64,000 nt of DNA, taken from positions 62,001 to 126,000 of the forward strand of contig BQMJ01000026.1 of the NCBI GenBank assembly GCA_025991245.1. The letters run 5' to 3'. This DNA is from Galdieria partita (taxonomy: Eukaryota; Rhodophyta; Bangiophyceae; Galdieriales; Galdieriaceae). Under the pieces are notes generated by a model, which searched no databases, was not told the origin of the DNA, and was given only the letters and a program-made list of their open reading frames with translations. Positions 45,001-55,104 of this stretch are shown piece by piece. Positions within the stretch are counted from its first letter, which is position 1, and each line of letters starts with the position of its first letter. A program made the position numbers and the translations under genes.

Positions 45001-47725
45001 TTTCTCCTACGTTTCTTCGACCTACAATGAAGTTATGAACATGACTTAAATCCTCATCTCTCATTTTATGGAGTTCCTCTATGCTGGGGGAAGTATAATA
45101 CGTAGGCTTCGTTAAAGTAGGCGCACTACTCTTTTCATCCATTTTAGACACAGATTCTAACCTCGAAGCTTGTGGGGACAGGTTTTCTTCATAAAATTCT
45201 CGATATGAAGAGTAAACCGAGGGAGATTTAAGGCTACCTGAATACTGTCCAGGCGAACGTAACGGAGTCGGTTTAGCAACATGACTCTGTTCTTGAAACT
45301 CTCCAGATTTGCGTTCTGTAGTAGAGGAAACCAATCCATTTCTTTTCTCATGTTCATCTGGAGAATGCATAGCTGGCGACGATGACGGAAACGAAAGTTT
45401 CCTTTCAGCAGGCGAATTCCACTCACTACGATCACTTTTCTGCCCTGCACCTGAATTGTCTCCCTTACCGTCTGGTCTTGGAGTAATCACTAACCGTTTC
45501 ATATCCGATCTTCCAAATGGTGGAGACTTCATTGTTGAAGAAGGACTACTGTTTTCGGTTTCTACCAATGCGAAATGTTCGGGACTAAAGACAGAAACTG
45601 GTCTTTTCGCTTCAAATAACGGAGAGTTCAACGAGAGAGACGGCCGTAAACTTCGAGCATGAATACGAGCAAATGAGCGGGCAGAAGGTCTTGCCATAGA
45701 ACTTCCGTTTGCAAAAGAAAGACCAGTTGAAGAGCCGGAGGTCTCCAGTGGATTGTTTGAACCGGAAGACTTACCAAGTGACAAAGAGGCTGCTTCAAAG
45801 ATAGGACTTTTTCCATATGGGGTATTCAGATCGTTGGAAAAAGAATTTTGAGGAGTTGCAAATGACCAGGTCTGTTGCGGCTGTGCATTATTTGGCAAAA
45901 TGCTCGCATTTTGCGTTCCTAATAAAGATGCATTTCCTATTGAAAAGGGGGAACTTTGTTGCACAGGAGCAGAAAATGAAAAATTTGGTGTTGAACCAAA
46001 TATACCAGAACTGGAATTTTGTAATCCTGAAAAAGAATTTCCTATTCCACCAATACCTAAACTCGGTGCAGAAAAACCTCCAGAGTTCGATGGCTGTCCT
46101 ACTGGAGAAAGAATGCTGGTTGTTGGAGCATTCGAAGAAAATGAACCAAAGAGAGATGTACCACCACTAGACGGTGCCGGCGAACTTCCAAATAATGTCG
46201 AAGTAGTTTGTGGAGATGGTGTAAGCCCTCCACCAAATAATGAACCACTCGGTTTCGTTGAATCCGCTCCGAATGTAAATGAGTTGGCAAACGGACTGGA
46301 AGAAGCAAAAGTTGAAGAACCAAAAGAAACTGAACTACTAGGCGCCGAGCCAAACCTATTCCCACCGAAACTGGTGCCAAACGAGCCAAGATTAAGTGTA
46401 GGTTGAGAAGGCCCGCTAGCATTTCCAAACGATCCTCCAAAAGACGGTGCAGCAGATGTATTTCCAAAGATCGAAGTAGAGCCAAAACTGCCTACCTGTT
46501 GGCTTGGCATAGATGAACCAAACCCCGAAAAGGGCTTTTGACTGGCACTACCACTAAACAAACTAGACGAAGAAGCGCTTAATCCAAAGGGTGTCGCTGC
46601 TTGAAAAGATGCACCGCTTTGTGAACCAAAAGCTGGAAACGAGCTGGAACCACCAAAAACAGATGAACTGGAGCCAAACCCCGTAGATGTCTGACCAAAA
46701 GGAGTTGAGCCTAATCCAATCCCTGGTACTGATGATGGCTGAGAAGAGCCAAACGCTGTGGTTGTATTACCAAAAAGCGAACTACCAGATGTTCCAAAGC
46801 TTGGAGTTGATATGGCAGGTGAGGAAGAAAAGAAACCACTTGAAGGTCCTCCAAATCCTGTATTCATGGAAGATGTACCAAAACCAGTTCCGGCGGGTTG
46901 AAATGTTGCAAGTGAAGAACTATTCTTTTTTCCCAAAAGATAATCTTCGTAACGAAGTTCTTCAAAAGATTTATCTTGATAATCGGGCATTCTCGAAATA
47001 GACATATACTTCACATTCACTCCACCACCATCATATTCTTGCACAGGTTGAAACTTGGGATTGCCTGTCCCTTTCAAAGTGCTACCTTGCACAGAACCCT
47101 GCGCAAAACTCGTAGAGACGTTGGGGGGAGGTGTGTTGCCAAACGCAGTAGTTGAAAACGGATTACTAGTCTGAATATTCTTTGCTCCAAAGGCTGCCGA
47201 ACTATTACCGAAAGTTGGTAAACTTTGGTTTGTTTGTGTTCCCAAACCTACTGAACCAAAGCCTCCTAAGGAAGTGGTTCCTCCTGCAAACGAGGGTTGA
47301 TTAAAACTAGTTCCAGGAAACGACGCTGAAGAAGCAAACGCAGCTTGAGAGTTACCAAACGTCGATCCAGAACCGAAAAACGATGGGTTATTTTGACCAA
47401 AAGCTGGCTGTCCAGAATTAACACTAGTACCTGTGTTGCCAAAGGCGGGCTGTGCCTGTCCGAATGGTGACGGAGGAACTGTAGTGGGAGCTGCACCTGA
47501 TGGAGGCATTCCAAAACTTCCCGGGGGAGCCACACTACTTGTAGTTCCACCACCAAAGATAGAACCACCTTGAAACACGTTAGGGCTAGAACCGAACGAA
47601 GGGGCGCTTTGAGAACTACCAAAAGGACTAGGTCCTCCAAAGGTTGGCGCTGTACTTCCAAAGGAAGCAGCACTAGTAGTCTGTGAACCAAAAAGAGGCT
47701 TTCCAAAGTTCCCACCAAGTGACAT
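42002..47725 (-). CDS. NUP98-NUP96 nucleoporin precursor
   Basis: One uninterrupted frame of 1907 aa. Residues 1 to about 650 are FG repeats (mostly SFG, FGS and FGT types), interrupted at about 230-285 by a GLEBS-like segment (KFQPVQEYDGGGVNVKYMS) that binds Rae1/Gle2. An autoproteolytic domain follows (YYTSPSIEEL, VHNFIVGRRNVGEIQWLG), ending in VPHFSRYG; cleavage is expected between Phe and Ser of HFS. The remaining roughly 890 residues are the helical NUP96/Nup145C scaffold part. The products join the pore's FG barrier and the Y complex. ATG 47725 begins MSLGGNFGKPLFG. The gene has no intron in 5.7 kb. Confidence 0.94.
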   Translation of the reverse strand: MSLGGNFGKPLFGSQTTSAASFGSTAPTFGGPSPFGSSQSAPSFGSSPNVFQGGSIFGGGTTSSVAPPGSFGMPPSGAAPTTVPPSPFGQAQPAFGNTGTSVNSGQPAFGQNNPSFFGSGSTFGNSQAAFASSASFPGTSFNQPSFAGGTTSLGGFGSVGLGTQTNQSLPTFGNSSAAFGAKNIQTSNPFSTTAFGNTPPPNVSTSFAQGSVQGSTLKGTGNPKFQPVQEYDGGGVNVKYMSISRMPDYQDKSFEELRYEDYLLGKKNSSSLATFQPAGTGFGTSSMNTGFGGPSSGFFSSSPAISTPSFGTSGSSLFGNTTTAFGSSQPSSVPGIGLGSTPFGQTSTGFGSSSSVFGGSSSFPAFGSQSGASFQAATPFGLSASSSSLFSGSASQKPFSGFGSSMPSQQVGSFGSTSIFGNTSAAPSFGGSFGNASGPSQPTLNLGSFGTSFGGNRFGSAPSSSVSFGSSTFASSSPFANSFTFGADSTKPSGSLFGGGLTPSPQTTSTLFGSSPAPSSGGTSLFGSFSSNAPTTSILSPVGQPSNSGGFSAPSLGIGGIGNSFSGLQNSSSGIFGSTPNFSFSAPVQQSSPFSIGNASLLGTQNASILPNNAQPQQTWSFATPQNSFSNDLNTPYGKSPIFEAASLSLGKSSGSNNPLETSGSSTGLSFANGSSMARPSARSFARIHARSLRPSLSLNSPLFEAKRPVSVFSPEHFALVETENSSPSSTMKSPPFGRSDMKRLVITPRPDGKGDNSGAGQKSDRSEWNSPAERKLSFPSSSPAMHSPDEHEKRNGLVSSTTERKSGEFQEQSHVAKPTPLRSPGQYSGSLKSPSVYSSYREFYEENLSPQASRLESVSKMDEKSSAPTLTKPTYYTSPSIEELHKMRDEDLSHVHNFIVGRRNVGEIQWLGETDVRNLDLDRLVIIENREVIVYPNESEKPEIGVGLNKPAKVSLHKVWKTDKKTGQPLKDVASITNFTAKLKSHCEKQGLTFLGYDATQGTWSFEVPHFSRYGLPDSEDEFSEEEDILESNLDSTSAALNGVFDKEIERIHEDEGEDEFPTVEQMHIKESSEDDRGTFNESQIESDIIHSRNYMKLNSSRMLLSSTRKPFKGSIFSSELGKAAEQQFFSSNNTMEWSKPSEELLDSQKLMQSSPSFMKASSHKQISGMINAESSKEDTEKPIQETSSRRYLRKPLELCSRVSLKNSILYTKSQMKGDPISFLSRSFRASIGPGFQVAFPLLSFMESNRRYTSPIYIHTQTQEWEQSFIQKTLRVHFSSWKLSLDTDEMNDSSVNKRPSFRFPFRHHEVVIKTLQHLIVEAGFSGNQHFELVLRLLLLLFVQIVEEDAMTPYDESLLFRRNLSNWLQNFACTWSQEERNPTEDQFLHIFLLLTRGEIGQAVKFCSDTKNFRLACMIAKAMQLQDEDYRSFCLKIHRFYCGQVPVDLDRIYSLLSGDILHATENLSLSWYRTFGLHFWYGTGALGTDSDGLKCSLKSYIDEWQSNKSVAPPVPPHIVISVPEHEQLEAAKGLKSDSLIYDACYVLLCIAAGLYPEYVQWMHLATPLAYGIVYDALDAHKPWLVCEILSSIRATSYLEPKVIISFAVQLEMMHLHTWAFYVLWSCEVFGKNNNMFYLKNVFIHWFPWMISEQVEGMDGMLSSDRFLHEELGVPGSWFEEAAAIYSHYKFQYIEEAEHFCALLNMEADEYPLFGSVYLANRVHQLVLGQAAPSVFVVDGNSDHYIKLNRILGVLGSIERDHPGMIRDYKNGGRVLEEIFLIIQGGSLSLEKLESLLKSMEFFSSFVSSLGYSKQSETTLDLFITCIFSYIFREIWKQLLEDMDESNFCRWVSCLETVQCLSYVPWSCKKFIHNFTETYRSYGISFTREAPTKLYSSLFDLWFPRKLIE

Positions 47726-48174
47726 ATCAGTATTTAAAGTGTCGAGTCGAGCCAGCAAACTTTCTCATCTTCCCACCGCATTCGCCAATTCAAAAGAATT
47801 CATTTGTCTTTCCTTAAGAATAGCTCGTAACAATGTCTCTTTGTTTCAGAAAGATTGGTGAATACATTGAACTAAAAGGACATGTCATTTGTGTATTAAA
47901 AACCTTCATTTACTCTTAGTTCATACTACTATAGCAGCTGCCATTGCAGTCTCTCCATCCCAACTTTCATAGGAGAGAGAGAATTAATCGTGCAACTACA
48001 TACCAACTGCTTGAATGAAAGCCTCTTTGCTATTGCTGCTAGTCCAAATAACCGGCTTTTCTCATTAAATAGAACGAATTCAGTTTTCTAATACAACAGA
48101 CCAGGACAATATCTATATATTAGAGATATAAAGACCCTGTCTGGGATCTTCGAAGAGTGTTTTGTATTTTGATA
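47726..48174. other. Divergent intergenic region (NUP98-96 / RuvX)
   Basis: 449 bp between divergent starts. On the minus strand, 47950-48090 contains short open stretches around a possible 40-nt intron, but no ATG-led gene could be built. No RNA gene or repeat seen. Confidence 0.45.
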
Positions 48175-49062
48175 ATGGTTGTAATGCTTCGTCTTTATCG
48201 TTATAGAATTGCTTTGAAACCTCTGATGCATGAACGATTATTCGTAGAAATCCGCTTTTGCATGATTCAGTTGTCGTTCTTATGTGATCCTTTGCCTAAA
48301 CGCTGTTTTCACTTTAAGAAGTGCAGAATTTCAAAGGGCAAATATGGACAAGTAGCCATATTTACTCGAAGAGCAACCCACCTTTTCCAAGTTTGTTCAT
48401 CTGTTAGTAACGAGACAGGTTTAGTTTTCGCGTCTTTCACTGGAAGAAAAGCTATAGGAGTCGACTACGGTATGATTCGTGTTGGAATTGCTGTTTCTGT
48501 TGGGTTCTCTCCTCGACCTCTTACTTGTATCAAACACGAAAACAATACTGACTTGGTTTTGAAGAAGCTAAGTGAAGTAGTGTCTTCAGAGCGTGCTGAA
48601 ATAATAGTGATTGGCCTTCCTCTAAGTGTAAAAGGTTAGTTTTCCTTCAATGCTTCATCCGAAGCTTACAAGGTTTTACACGCAGTGAACTATTCTAGTG
48701 GCCAAACACACAAAGCAGTGGACTTTGCTCAACTAGTGGCCAATCGGTTTACAAAACAAGAGGTTTATTTATGTGATGAAAAATACACAAGCATTGTTGC
48801 CAACGAAAGGTTAGCTGAGCGCGGGGTCAGCTTAGTGAATTCAAAGGAACTGATTGACTCTGAAGCAGCCGTAGTTTTGTTGGAACGGTTTTTCGGAGGT
48901 TGGTCTGGTGACAAGTCTGGAGTATACCTGAAACTTGTAACACCTCAATATGAGAGTACTCATGTAGACGGGGAGACTTTGGAAGAACATAAAAACGAGG
49001 TTATTCCTACTTATACGCCGTATCGAGAGTGGCGACGGAACCTTTTGCGACAACAAAATTGA
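48175..49062 (+). CDS. RuvX/YqgF-family putative resolvase, organelle-targeted
   Basis: Two exons (48175-48634, 48686-49062) encode 278 aa. The YqgF core shows AIGVDYGMIRVGIAVS (first catalytic Asp), IIVIGLPLSV, CDEKYTSIVAN (the DExxTS motif) and LIDSEAAVVLLERFF (last acidic residue), so the RNase H-fold active site looks complete. About 95 residues precede the core, basic and hydrophobic (LYRYRIALKPL), in keeping with import into plastid or mitochondrion. Bacterial YqgF matures the 16S rRNA 3' end and/or acts as a Holliday-junction nuclease; an organellar rRNA role is inferred. Confidence 0.88.
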
Positions 49063-49108
49063 TCGAGCTACAGTTGTCAACTTACTTTGTGCATAGTTCT
49101 TCCTTAAG

Positions 49109-49783
49109 TTAACTGCTAAACATAGCTACTGCTTGTTGCATTCTGTTCCTAATCTTCTGTCTTCGGCGCCTATCTTTGGTCTTTTGTTTTTTTGCTATTG
49201 GTTTTGAAGACTTTTTTATCCTATTGCCACCTTCTTTTTCAGTTTCCACACGTTTCAATATATCTTTATCACTCTTGGTATTTTGACGATAATCAAGTTG
49301 CTGCAATAACTGTTATTTTCGACAAGGCACAACTTTTCAGTTCTACACATACCATATTCGAAAGTTTATCCATTATCAATTCCCTGTCGTTCTTGAATTG
49401 TTTCTTTTCTTTTTGCTTTTTAATCTGCTGTCTTTCGTTATGAATCAACGACTCTATGTAAGCCTTCCTGCGGCGCCTTGTCACTTTTCTGCCCATTTGC
49501 TCAATAGTGAAATCTGTGCCAAACGGAGAGTCATTCTTTTCATTTTGATGCTTCTTTGTTTCCTATGGATATGTTTAACTTGTAAGAAAATGTTGTGGCA
49601 AAATAGAACAAGATACTGCAAGGTTCTCATAGCTACCTTTCTATTTTGCTTTTCACACAAACTCACAATGCAATCATCCGACTGATCAACACAAGAGAGA
49701 ATGTTGATCCATCCATCGAATTTTTGTATTATCGATTGGTTGCACCGGCGGCAATCTTTTGCTTGGGAAAGAAATGGATCCAT
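49109..49783 (-). CDS. Small Lys/Arg-rich protein with N-terminal Cys cluster
   Basis: Three exons (49637-49783, 49353-49562, 49109-49300; introns 74 and 52 nt) encode 182 aa. Residues 1-50 hold five cysteines (CRRCN.., SCVDQSDDC, SLC), and the rest is strongly basic with patches RKVTRRRRKAY, KKQKTKDRRRRQKIRNR and a helical Gln/Lys section. This suggests a nucleolar or RNA-binding protein; I do not recognise the family. The frame is continuous across both introns, which supports the model. Its start codon is 11 bp from the start codon of the divergent nucleoplasmin-like gene. Confidence 0.6.
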
Positions 49784-49794
49784 ACAACGGCTAT

Positions 49795-50786
49795 ATGGCG
49801 GAAACTTCAGAAGCTCACTTTTGGGGTATGTATGTAGGAACACTATTTTACTTGCTGACTATTCTTCAGCTCTCGAGTTGGCACCTCAGAAAAAGGAGAC
49901 CTTTACTGTGAATCCCGATCATGTTCTTCACCTCACCATGGCCTCCTTTGGTACCCAACTGGCAGAAAAAGACAGAGCTCCCATTTCCATGCAGGTGAAA
50001 ACTGAGACACCGGAATTGCAAGAGGCAACTGATGCTAAGAAGGTTACTAACTGCACCCTTTGTGTGTTGCTACCTGGTGTTATGGAAAGTATACCTTTAA
50101 ACGTGATACTGTCAGAATCCACTAGTGTGACTTTTACGAATAACTCAAAGTCAAATACGGTATACTTGACTGGTTATATGACCTTGGAGGATGCCTTTGG
50201 TAATTATGAAGGTTCCAGTGACGAGGAATTTGATGAAGAAGAAGATAGTGAAGAAGATTCTGATGAAGAAGAACAAAATATACCAGTAAAGAAACAAGAC
50301 GATAAAGCACAAAAACAAGGCAACATAGCAAAAGGCGCCAAACAAACTCCCTCGCTGCCGCAGAAGAAACAAGTAAATAGAGAAGAAGAGGACTCGGATG
50401 AAGACGATATTTCTATGGAAGAAGACCTCTCTGACGACTTTGACATGGGAGAAGATTCCGAAGAAGACGAGGAAGAAGAGTCAGATGAAGAGGAGCTTCA
50501 ACCAAAAGCAGCTAATCAGAAAGCCGCCAAGGTAGGACAGAAGAGAAATGAACCGAGTGTCAACGTAGCAAAGTCGAATAAGAAACCCAATACACCACAA
50601 ATGACATCTCAGCAATCTAATCAAAAGAAACAAAACAATGTGTTGCAAAATACTCAAAAGGCTGCACCAACTGGGAATCAGACAACTCCCAATTCTCAAC
50701 AAAAGTTGACTCCTTCTCAAAAGAAAAGATTGCGAAAGAAGAGAAAGAAGATGGAAGAAAAGTCAAAGACTGAAGGGTCTTCTTAG
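49795..50786 (+). CDS. Nucleoplasmin-like (HD2/FKBP39-type) nuclear protein
   Basis: Two exons (49795-49825, 49870-50786; 44-nt intron) encode 315 aa. It starts MAETSEAHFWALELAPQK, the FW-x-(V/L)-E-(V/L) opening of the nucleoplasmin-like domain found in plant HD2/HDT proteins and the N terminus of FKBP39/53. The beta domain runs to about residue 125 (CTLCVLLPGVMESIPLNVIL, SVTFTNNS, VYLTGYM). Two long acidic Asp/Glu tracts follow, then a Lys-rich tail (KKRLRKKRKKMEEKSK). There is no FKBP domain. Such proteins are histone chaperones in the nucleolus. Confidence 0.8.
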
Positions 50787-50869
50787 AGTCATTAGGGTTT
50801 CTTGGCAGCAAACTTGTTTGTTGTATTGTGTTGCATGTTTTCTGTGTGGTTTTAGATAAAGTTTTCATT

Positions 50870-52258
50870 TTACTCTTTATATATTTTTGCGTGATGTTGT
50901 GTCTTCATATGGCGTCGTTTAGATGTGCAATATACTTTCTTTTCACATAATAAACAAACTTGATATCGTTTTTGTGTACTGCTCTTGTAGAAGAAGTTTT
51001 CCAAACTCGTCCATATATTCCTTTTGATAATCCTGCAATCCATACGTTCATAAGCCAGATGGAAACCCTCTACTACATCTATCACTGAAGAAATAGACGA
51101 TAGTTGAAATCTCTCAGAAGAACCAAGATAAGAGGCATTTTTTGAAAAGCTGTGTTGAACTGAAAAACAACAACAGGGAAGATCAGGAAAGAATATCTCA
51201 AAAGTTATCGAAACTGTGGGAACAACTGTTGATGAAATAGAAACAGTCAGTGACCCATTCTGCTCATTCCATGTCCAGTCCATCAAAGAATATAAAGTAT
51301 GTGATTCAACTTGTGTCGGTTGAATGCGACAAGGATTGCGAGGAAATCGCGTACAATCTACCTCAAGCTGCCAATCACTAATATCCTTTCCAATCATTCT
51401 GTCGCTATCATAAACTTGGACCACTTGCTTTGGAACCCAAAGAACAACTGGACATTGCAACAAGAATAAAATGGCAGACATGCATCTATCCGAATCTCCT
51501 CTTAATATCATAGTCGCCTTGGAGTCTTGACTTGTTTCAGAAAGATTCAAAATAACAAGCTTTCCTCCAGTTTTGACAGACATTAAACAAAAATTCTTAG
51601 AAGGAAGCATCTGGAGACTAGACCCAATAACTATGTGCAAGTCCGCTTTCTTTGAATGAAAAATTGCCCTTTCCAAGTCGACCTCTGGAAGCTCATCATA
51701 CCAATCAAGAACAAAATCACTCAAAGACTTGTTACAACGAGAACACGGTATTTGAATATCTTTAAACCCGACAGAATGGGTTGGTTTGTCCAATACTTGT
51801 TTCCTGCTACACTTTGTACAATATCCAACAAATAGACAACCATGAATCTCTGCCAAAAGATGTTCGGGAACACCGGACTTTCTGTGGAGTCCATCCACAT
51901 TCTGTGTGACAACAAACCGGACTTGCTCTTCCTTGCATAACTGAGCAATACCAAGATGAGTAATTGTTGGCATAGCATCTTGAAAACTTGTACTGGGAAG
52001 AATTCCTGAAGGATTCTTCTTTTCTAAAGTCCATAAACCACGAGGACCTCTGAAATCTGCAATTCCTGCCTTGGTAGAAATACCAGCTCCAGAGTGAACT
52101 ACGGTATATTCACTCTGTCGAATAAATTCTGCCAACTTTTTTAGTTTCAATGATAGTGTAACTCTGGACTCTTCCTCTTCTTTTAAGTCCAGTTTACCTT
52201 TAAGTTCACAAGGAGACAAAAGTTGAGCATATTCCTTTGTAACAGCAACATCCCCCAT
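50870..52258 (-). CDS. SIRT6/7-like sirtuin deacylase
   Basis: An intronless 462-aa frame. The sirtuin core has HSGAGISTKAGIADFRGP, TQNVDGLHRKSG, the catalytic His in LAEIHG, a zinc ribbon CTKC..CSRC, DWYDELPE and IVIGSSLQ. The short zinc loop and WTLEKKNPSG segment fit class IV (SIRT6/SIRT7). The C-terminal about 190 residues are an extra region ending in a C2H2-like unit: CLLC, 11 residues, H, 4 residues, H. Sirtuins remove acyl groups from lysines using NAD; SIRT6/7 members act on chromatin. Confidence 0.88.
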   Translation of the reverse strand: MGDVAVTKEYAQLLSPCELKGKLDLKEEEESRVTLSLKLKKLAEFIRQSEYTVVHSGAGISTKAGIADFRGPRGLWTLEKKNPSGILPSTSFQDAMPTITHLGIAQLCKEEQVRFVVTQNVDGLHRKSGVPEHLLAEIHGCLFVGYCTKCSRKQVLDKPTHSVGFKDIQIPCSRCNKSLSDFVLDWYDELPEVDLERAIFHSKKADLHIVIGSSLQMLPSKNFCLMSVKTGGKLVILNLSETSQDSKATMILRGDSDRCMSAILFLLQCPVVLWVPKQVVQVYDSDRMIGKDISDWQLEVDCTRFPRNPCRIQPTQVESHTLYSLMDWTWNEQNGSLTVSISSTVVPTVSITFEIFFPDLPCCCFSVQHSFSKNASYLGSSERFQLSSISSVIDVVEGFHLAYERMDCRIIKRNIWTSLENFFYKSSTQKRYQVCLLCEKKVYCTSKRRHMKTQHHAKIYKE

Positions 52259-52317
52259 TCAAAAGTTTTCATGAATCACAAATAATTTATTGCAACAAAT
52301 TCTCAAATAACATAATT

Positions 52318-54474
52318 TCAATGTCGGTCTTTCGAATAATCATCCAAATTTTCAGCAGTTAAAGTAGGAACATCGTCCACAACTTTGCTTTCGATTGATT
52401 TGCCATAAAACATTTCCATTTCTTTAGAGTTGTCATAGTAACCCATTTCTTCTGAGTTCTTCACGAATTGTTTGTATCCTTCTTTGCCCAATTTACGTTT
52501 CAACAAAAGTGATGAGAATAGAGTAAGATCCTTGTAATCAGTTGGTAGTGCAGCAACATATTCAACGTGATCCATTTTCAAAATCTTCTCTGAGCTGCAA
52601 AGAGAAGCAATATAAAAGCGACGATACTCCAAATAGCTTTCTTTCTGACCAAATAACTTTAGCTGGAGCAAGCTTCTCAGATTGTAGCGTCGCAGATCTT
52701 CACGGTTCAAGTCTTCTTGAGTAACGCCCCATTTTAGGGCGAAACGACAGCAATGTCGTCTCCTCAACTCTACAAAACGGGTGTCTTCTCCAAGAAGAGA
52801 GCGGTGTGAATATTCAGGAACGAAGAAAAAGCATATGATGAGACCTAAAAACTCCATACCTCCATAAAACCACATTGTCTTGCGAAGACCTGCATCGTTT
52901 TGTGTCACACCTCCCGACCAACGTAACCAGATAGTTGGAAATGTAGTTGTTCCTACGATACCGCCCATTTTTCCAAGAGCTGAAGATACACCATACATTG
53001 TGGCACGAATCCTGGTCGGAAACGCCTCTGCAGGCACCAAGTATACTGGAATAAATACAAAATATTGAAAACTATAATATATAAATACCATAATAACCAA
53101 CAATAATAAAAATACTTACCCTGCGACAAAAGTACTCCAGATAATCCAAGCAATAGGTTGTGCCTTGAGTTGATAAAAGAAGCCAGTGTTGATAATTTGT
53201 GTGCAGGCTAACCAAAGCCAGCCAACTAGTTCAGTCTTACGTCTGCCCAACTTGTCAACAACATACGCTGCAACAAAAGGTAACCAAATAAGCCACGCTG
53301 CACCTTCGGCAAGAGATAGCCAAATGCTTTTGAATAGAGAAACTCCAATAACATGCTGAAGAATAAGGCCACCAAACGTTCCTTGACTATAATTTATCCA
53401 GTCAATAAGGAACCACATGATAACAGTTCCAACGGATCTGGGTACAAAGTAACGTAAAAGGACAAATAAATCCAAACCATCATATTTCCTCTGTCTCCGT
53501 TGTTGATCCTTCTTGAACATCAGTGAATCCTTCATTCTTGTCCGGAAGATAAGCACTGTAATAACTGGAATGGTAGCTATTCCAAATGAAAGCCTTGCAA
53601 CTACGTTCCAGTTACAATGTGAGGCAGCACCCAAATAGGCATTACGACAAGCAATTGCTACAAGAATCAGTTGCACAACAAAAGGCGCGAAATTTCCAAT
53701 AACTTCAAGACACATGACAAGCATGGCAACCCTTCGTCCACGTGTTGCTGTGTTAACTTGCTCGCTATCTTCCATTACATTAGGAACATTACAGGTATAT
53801 TCTCCACCCATTCCTAGACCAGCAACGCCGAGGGCAATACACATCATCCATACCATACCAACATGAGTCGTGCCATTCATAGCAACGCCCAATATGTTTC
53901 CAAGAAGCACAAGGCAAGAACACATAATCAAGCCTTTCTTTCTTCCAAAGTAGTCTGCTATAAAACCAAAGGCAAGTAAGCCAAACATGACGCCATATAA
54001 CATAGAAACTCCAACTGCTGATTGAACAGTGACATCATTTCCGACACTCGGGAATATGTCTGTAAACATAGTCAGCAAAACTGAGTTAATGTCATACATA
54101 TAGCCGTTGACAAAGAACCCAGCTGCTGTGCCAAAAGCGTTGAAGCGGATAGTACTCTTGTCTTCTTCTGACAAAGGGGCTAACTTGTTGGCTTCGAAAC
54201 CTCCTTCGTCAGCAGCACTATTATTATGAACACCCGCTTCCTGTTCTTGAGAAGCTCTTAATATTTCCATAGAGCTTCTAAACATTTCCTCTCCAACTAC
54301 ATCAACTCTTGCACCTAGCCCGTTCATTTTGCAAAACAAGAAGTAATATTTTTCATAGTCAACCTCCCTGCTTTTATAGAAAAGGGGTTCGAATTGCCCA
54401 ATGGAGGTCCACACGAACGATTCTGGACAAAGTCGAGTGAGTGGCCCATAGTCAATACAGCTTGTGCCGCCCAT
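52318..54474 (-). CDS. MFS transporter of the phosphate/organophosphate symporter type
   Basis: Two exons (53120-54474, 52318-53071; 48-nt intron) encode 702 aa. After about 110 polar residues there are twelve predicted membrane helices. MFS motif A is seen as GFIADYFGRKKG and, in the second half, as DKLGRRKTE; helix 4 carries GMGGEYTCN. VPAEAFPTRIRATMYGVSSA before helix 11 is close to PGEVFPTR..S in Pho84-type carriers. The C-terminal 160 residues are a cytosolic charged tail. The substrate is uncertain: inorganic phosphate or a glycerophospho compound is most likely. Confidence 0.75.
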
Positions 54475-55104
54475 ACCTAATATCAGTTTTGATTACCAGT
54501 AATCCATTGGCGTCCCATTCGAATATGTAAGGAAACTTAATTAGACACTTCAAGTCGCGGGGAATGACTATGAGAATCCGACAAGACGTCTCTGTTTCAA
54601 CATTTTTTCGGTGCTTAACGCTTGTGGCAATTTTAAACCAACCTGGTTGTAGTAACTTTTGTTTCGTTTTCTAGCAAACGGTTGGTGCCAAGGACAGTTT
54701 ATAGGAGGTAGGTCGTAGGAAAGAGTTGGTGATAAAATAAAGAGCAGGTTTGGAAGTTCAGCAGCGAGTTTTCAAAACTCGAGAACATTTTCATCGTTTA
54801 GACTACGGCCATAGTTAAGTGTGTTTGTATCGTTTTGGTGATATGCTCGAAGAGTTCAGCCCACTGAAACTTCTTGAAAATGATTCCTTTCTTAAAAAAA
54901 CCAATTTCTCAAAATCTCGACCTTGAAAAGAGCTTTGATGGAAAATACTTGACTCTTGTGTTTATATGAGACCCTATTCTTTCTCTCTCTTTCTCTCTGA
55001 CACACACATACACACACACAATATGTAGTTACCTTTAGCTTTTTGTGTTTGAAACAGCAGATTGGATGACTATAACTCACTCTGACGGCCTTCCATTCCA
55101 ATTT
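54475..55104. other. Divergent intergenic region (MFS transporter / IPI1)
   Basis: 630 bp, the longest gene-free stretch in the window. It contains a CT/CA microsatellite (listed separately) and otherwise nothing recognisable. Confidence 0.5.
54979..55020. repeat. CT/CA simple-sequence repeat
   Basis: A pyrimidine run of CTTTCTCTCTCT type followed directly by an imperfect (CA)n run, about 42 bp, located 85-125 bp upstream of the IPI1 start codon. It is the clearest microsatellite in the window; a (CT)n run also occurs inside the first CTF8 intron. Confidence 0.85.

Noticed and set aside
46000-47720. Long opposite-strand open frames within the FG-repeat region
   Set aside because: They are shadows caused by the repeat composition of NUP98 (FG/GS-rich) and show no family or splice support.
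49481-49843. A separate 120-codon minus-strand gene
   Set aside because: Its first part is exon 1 of the basic Cys-cluster protein; the rest is intron and another frame.
50130-50450. Hydrophobic or Ser-rich minus-strand open frames
   Set aside because: They are antisense to the acidic Asp/Glu tracts of the nucleoplasmin-like gene, which read as Ser/Phe/Leu on the other strand.
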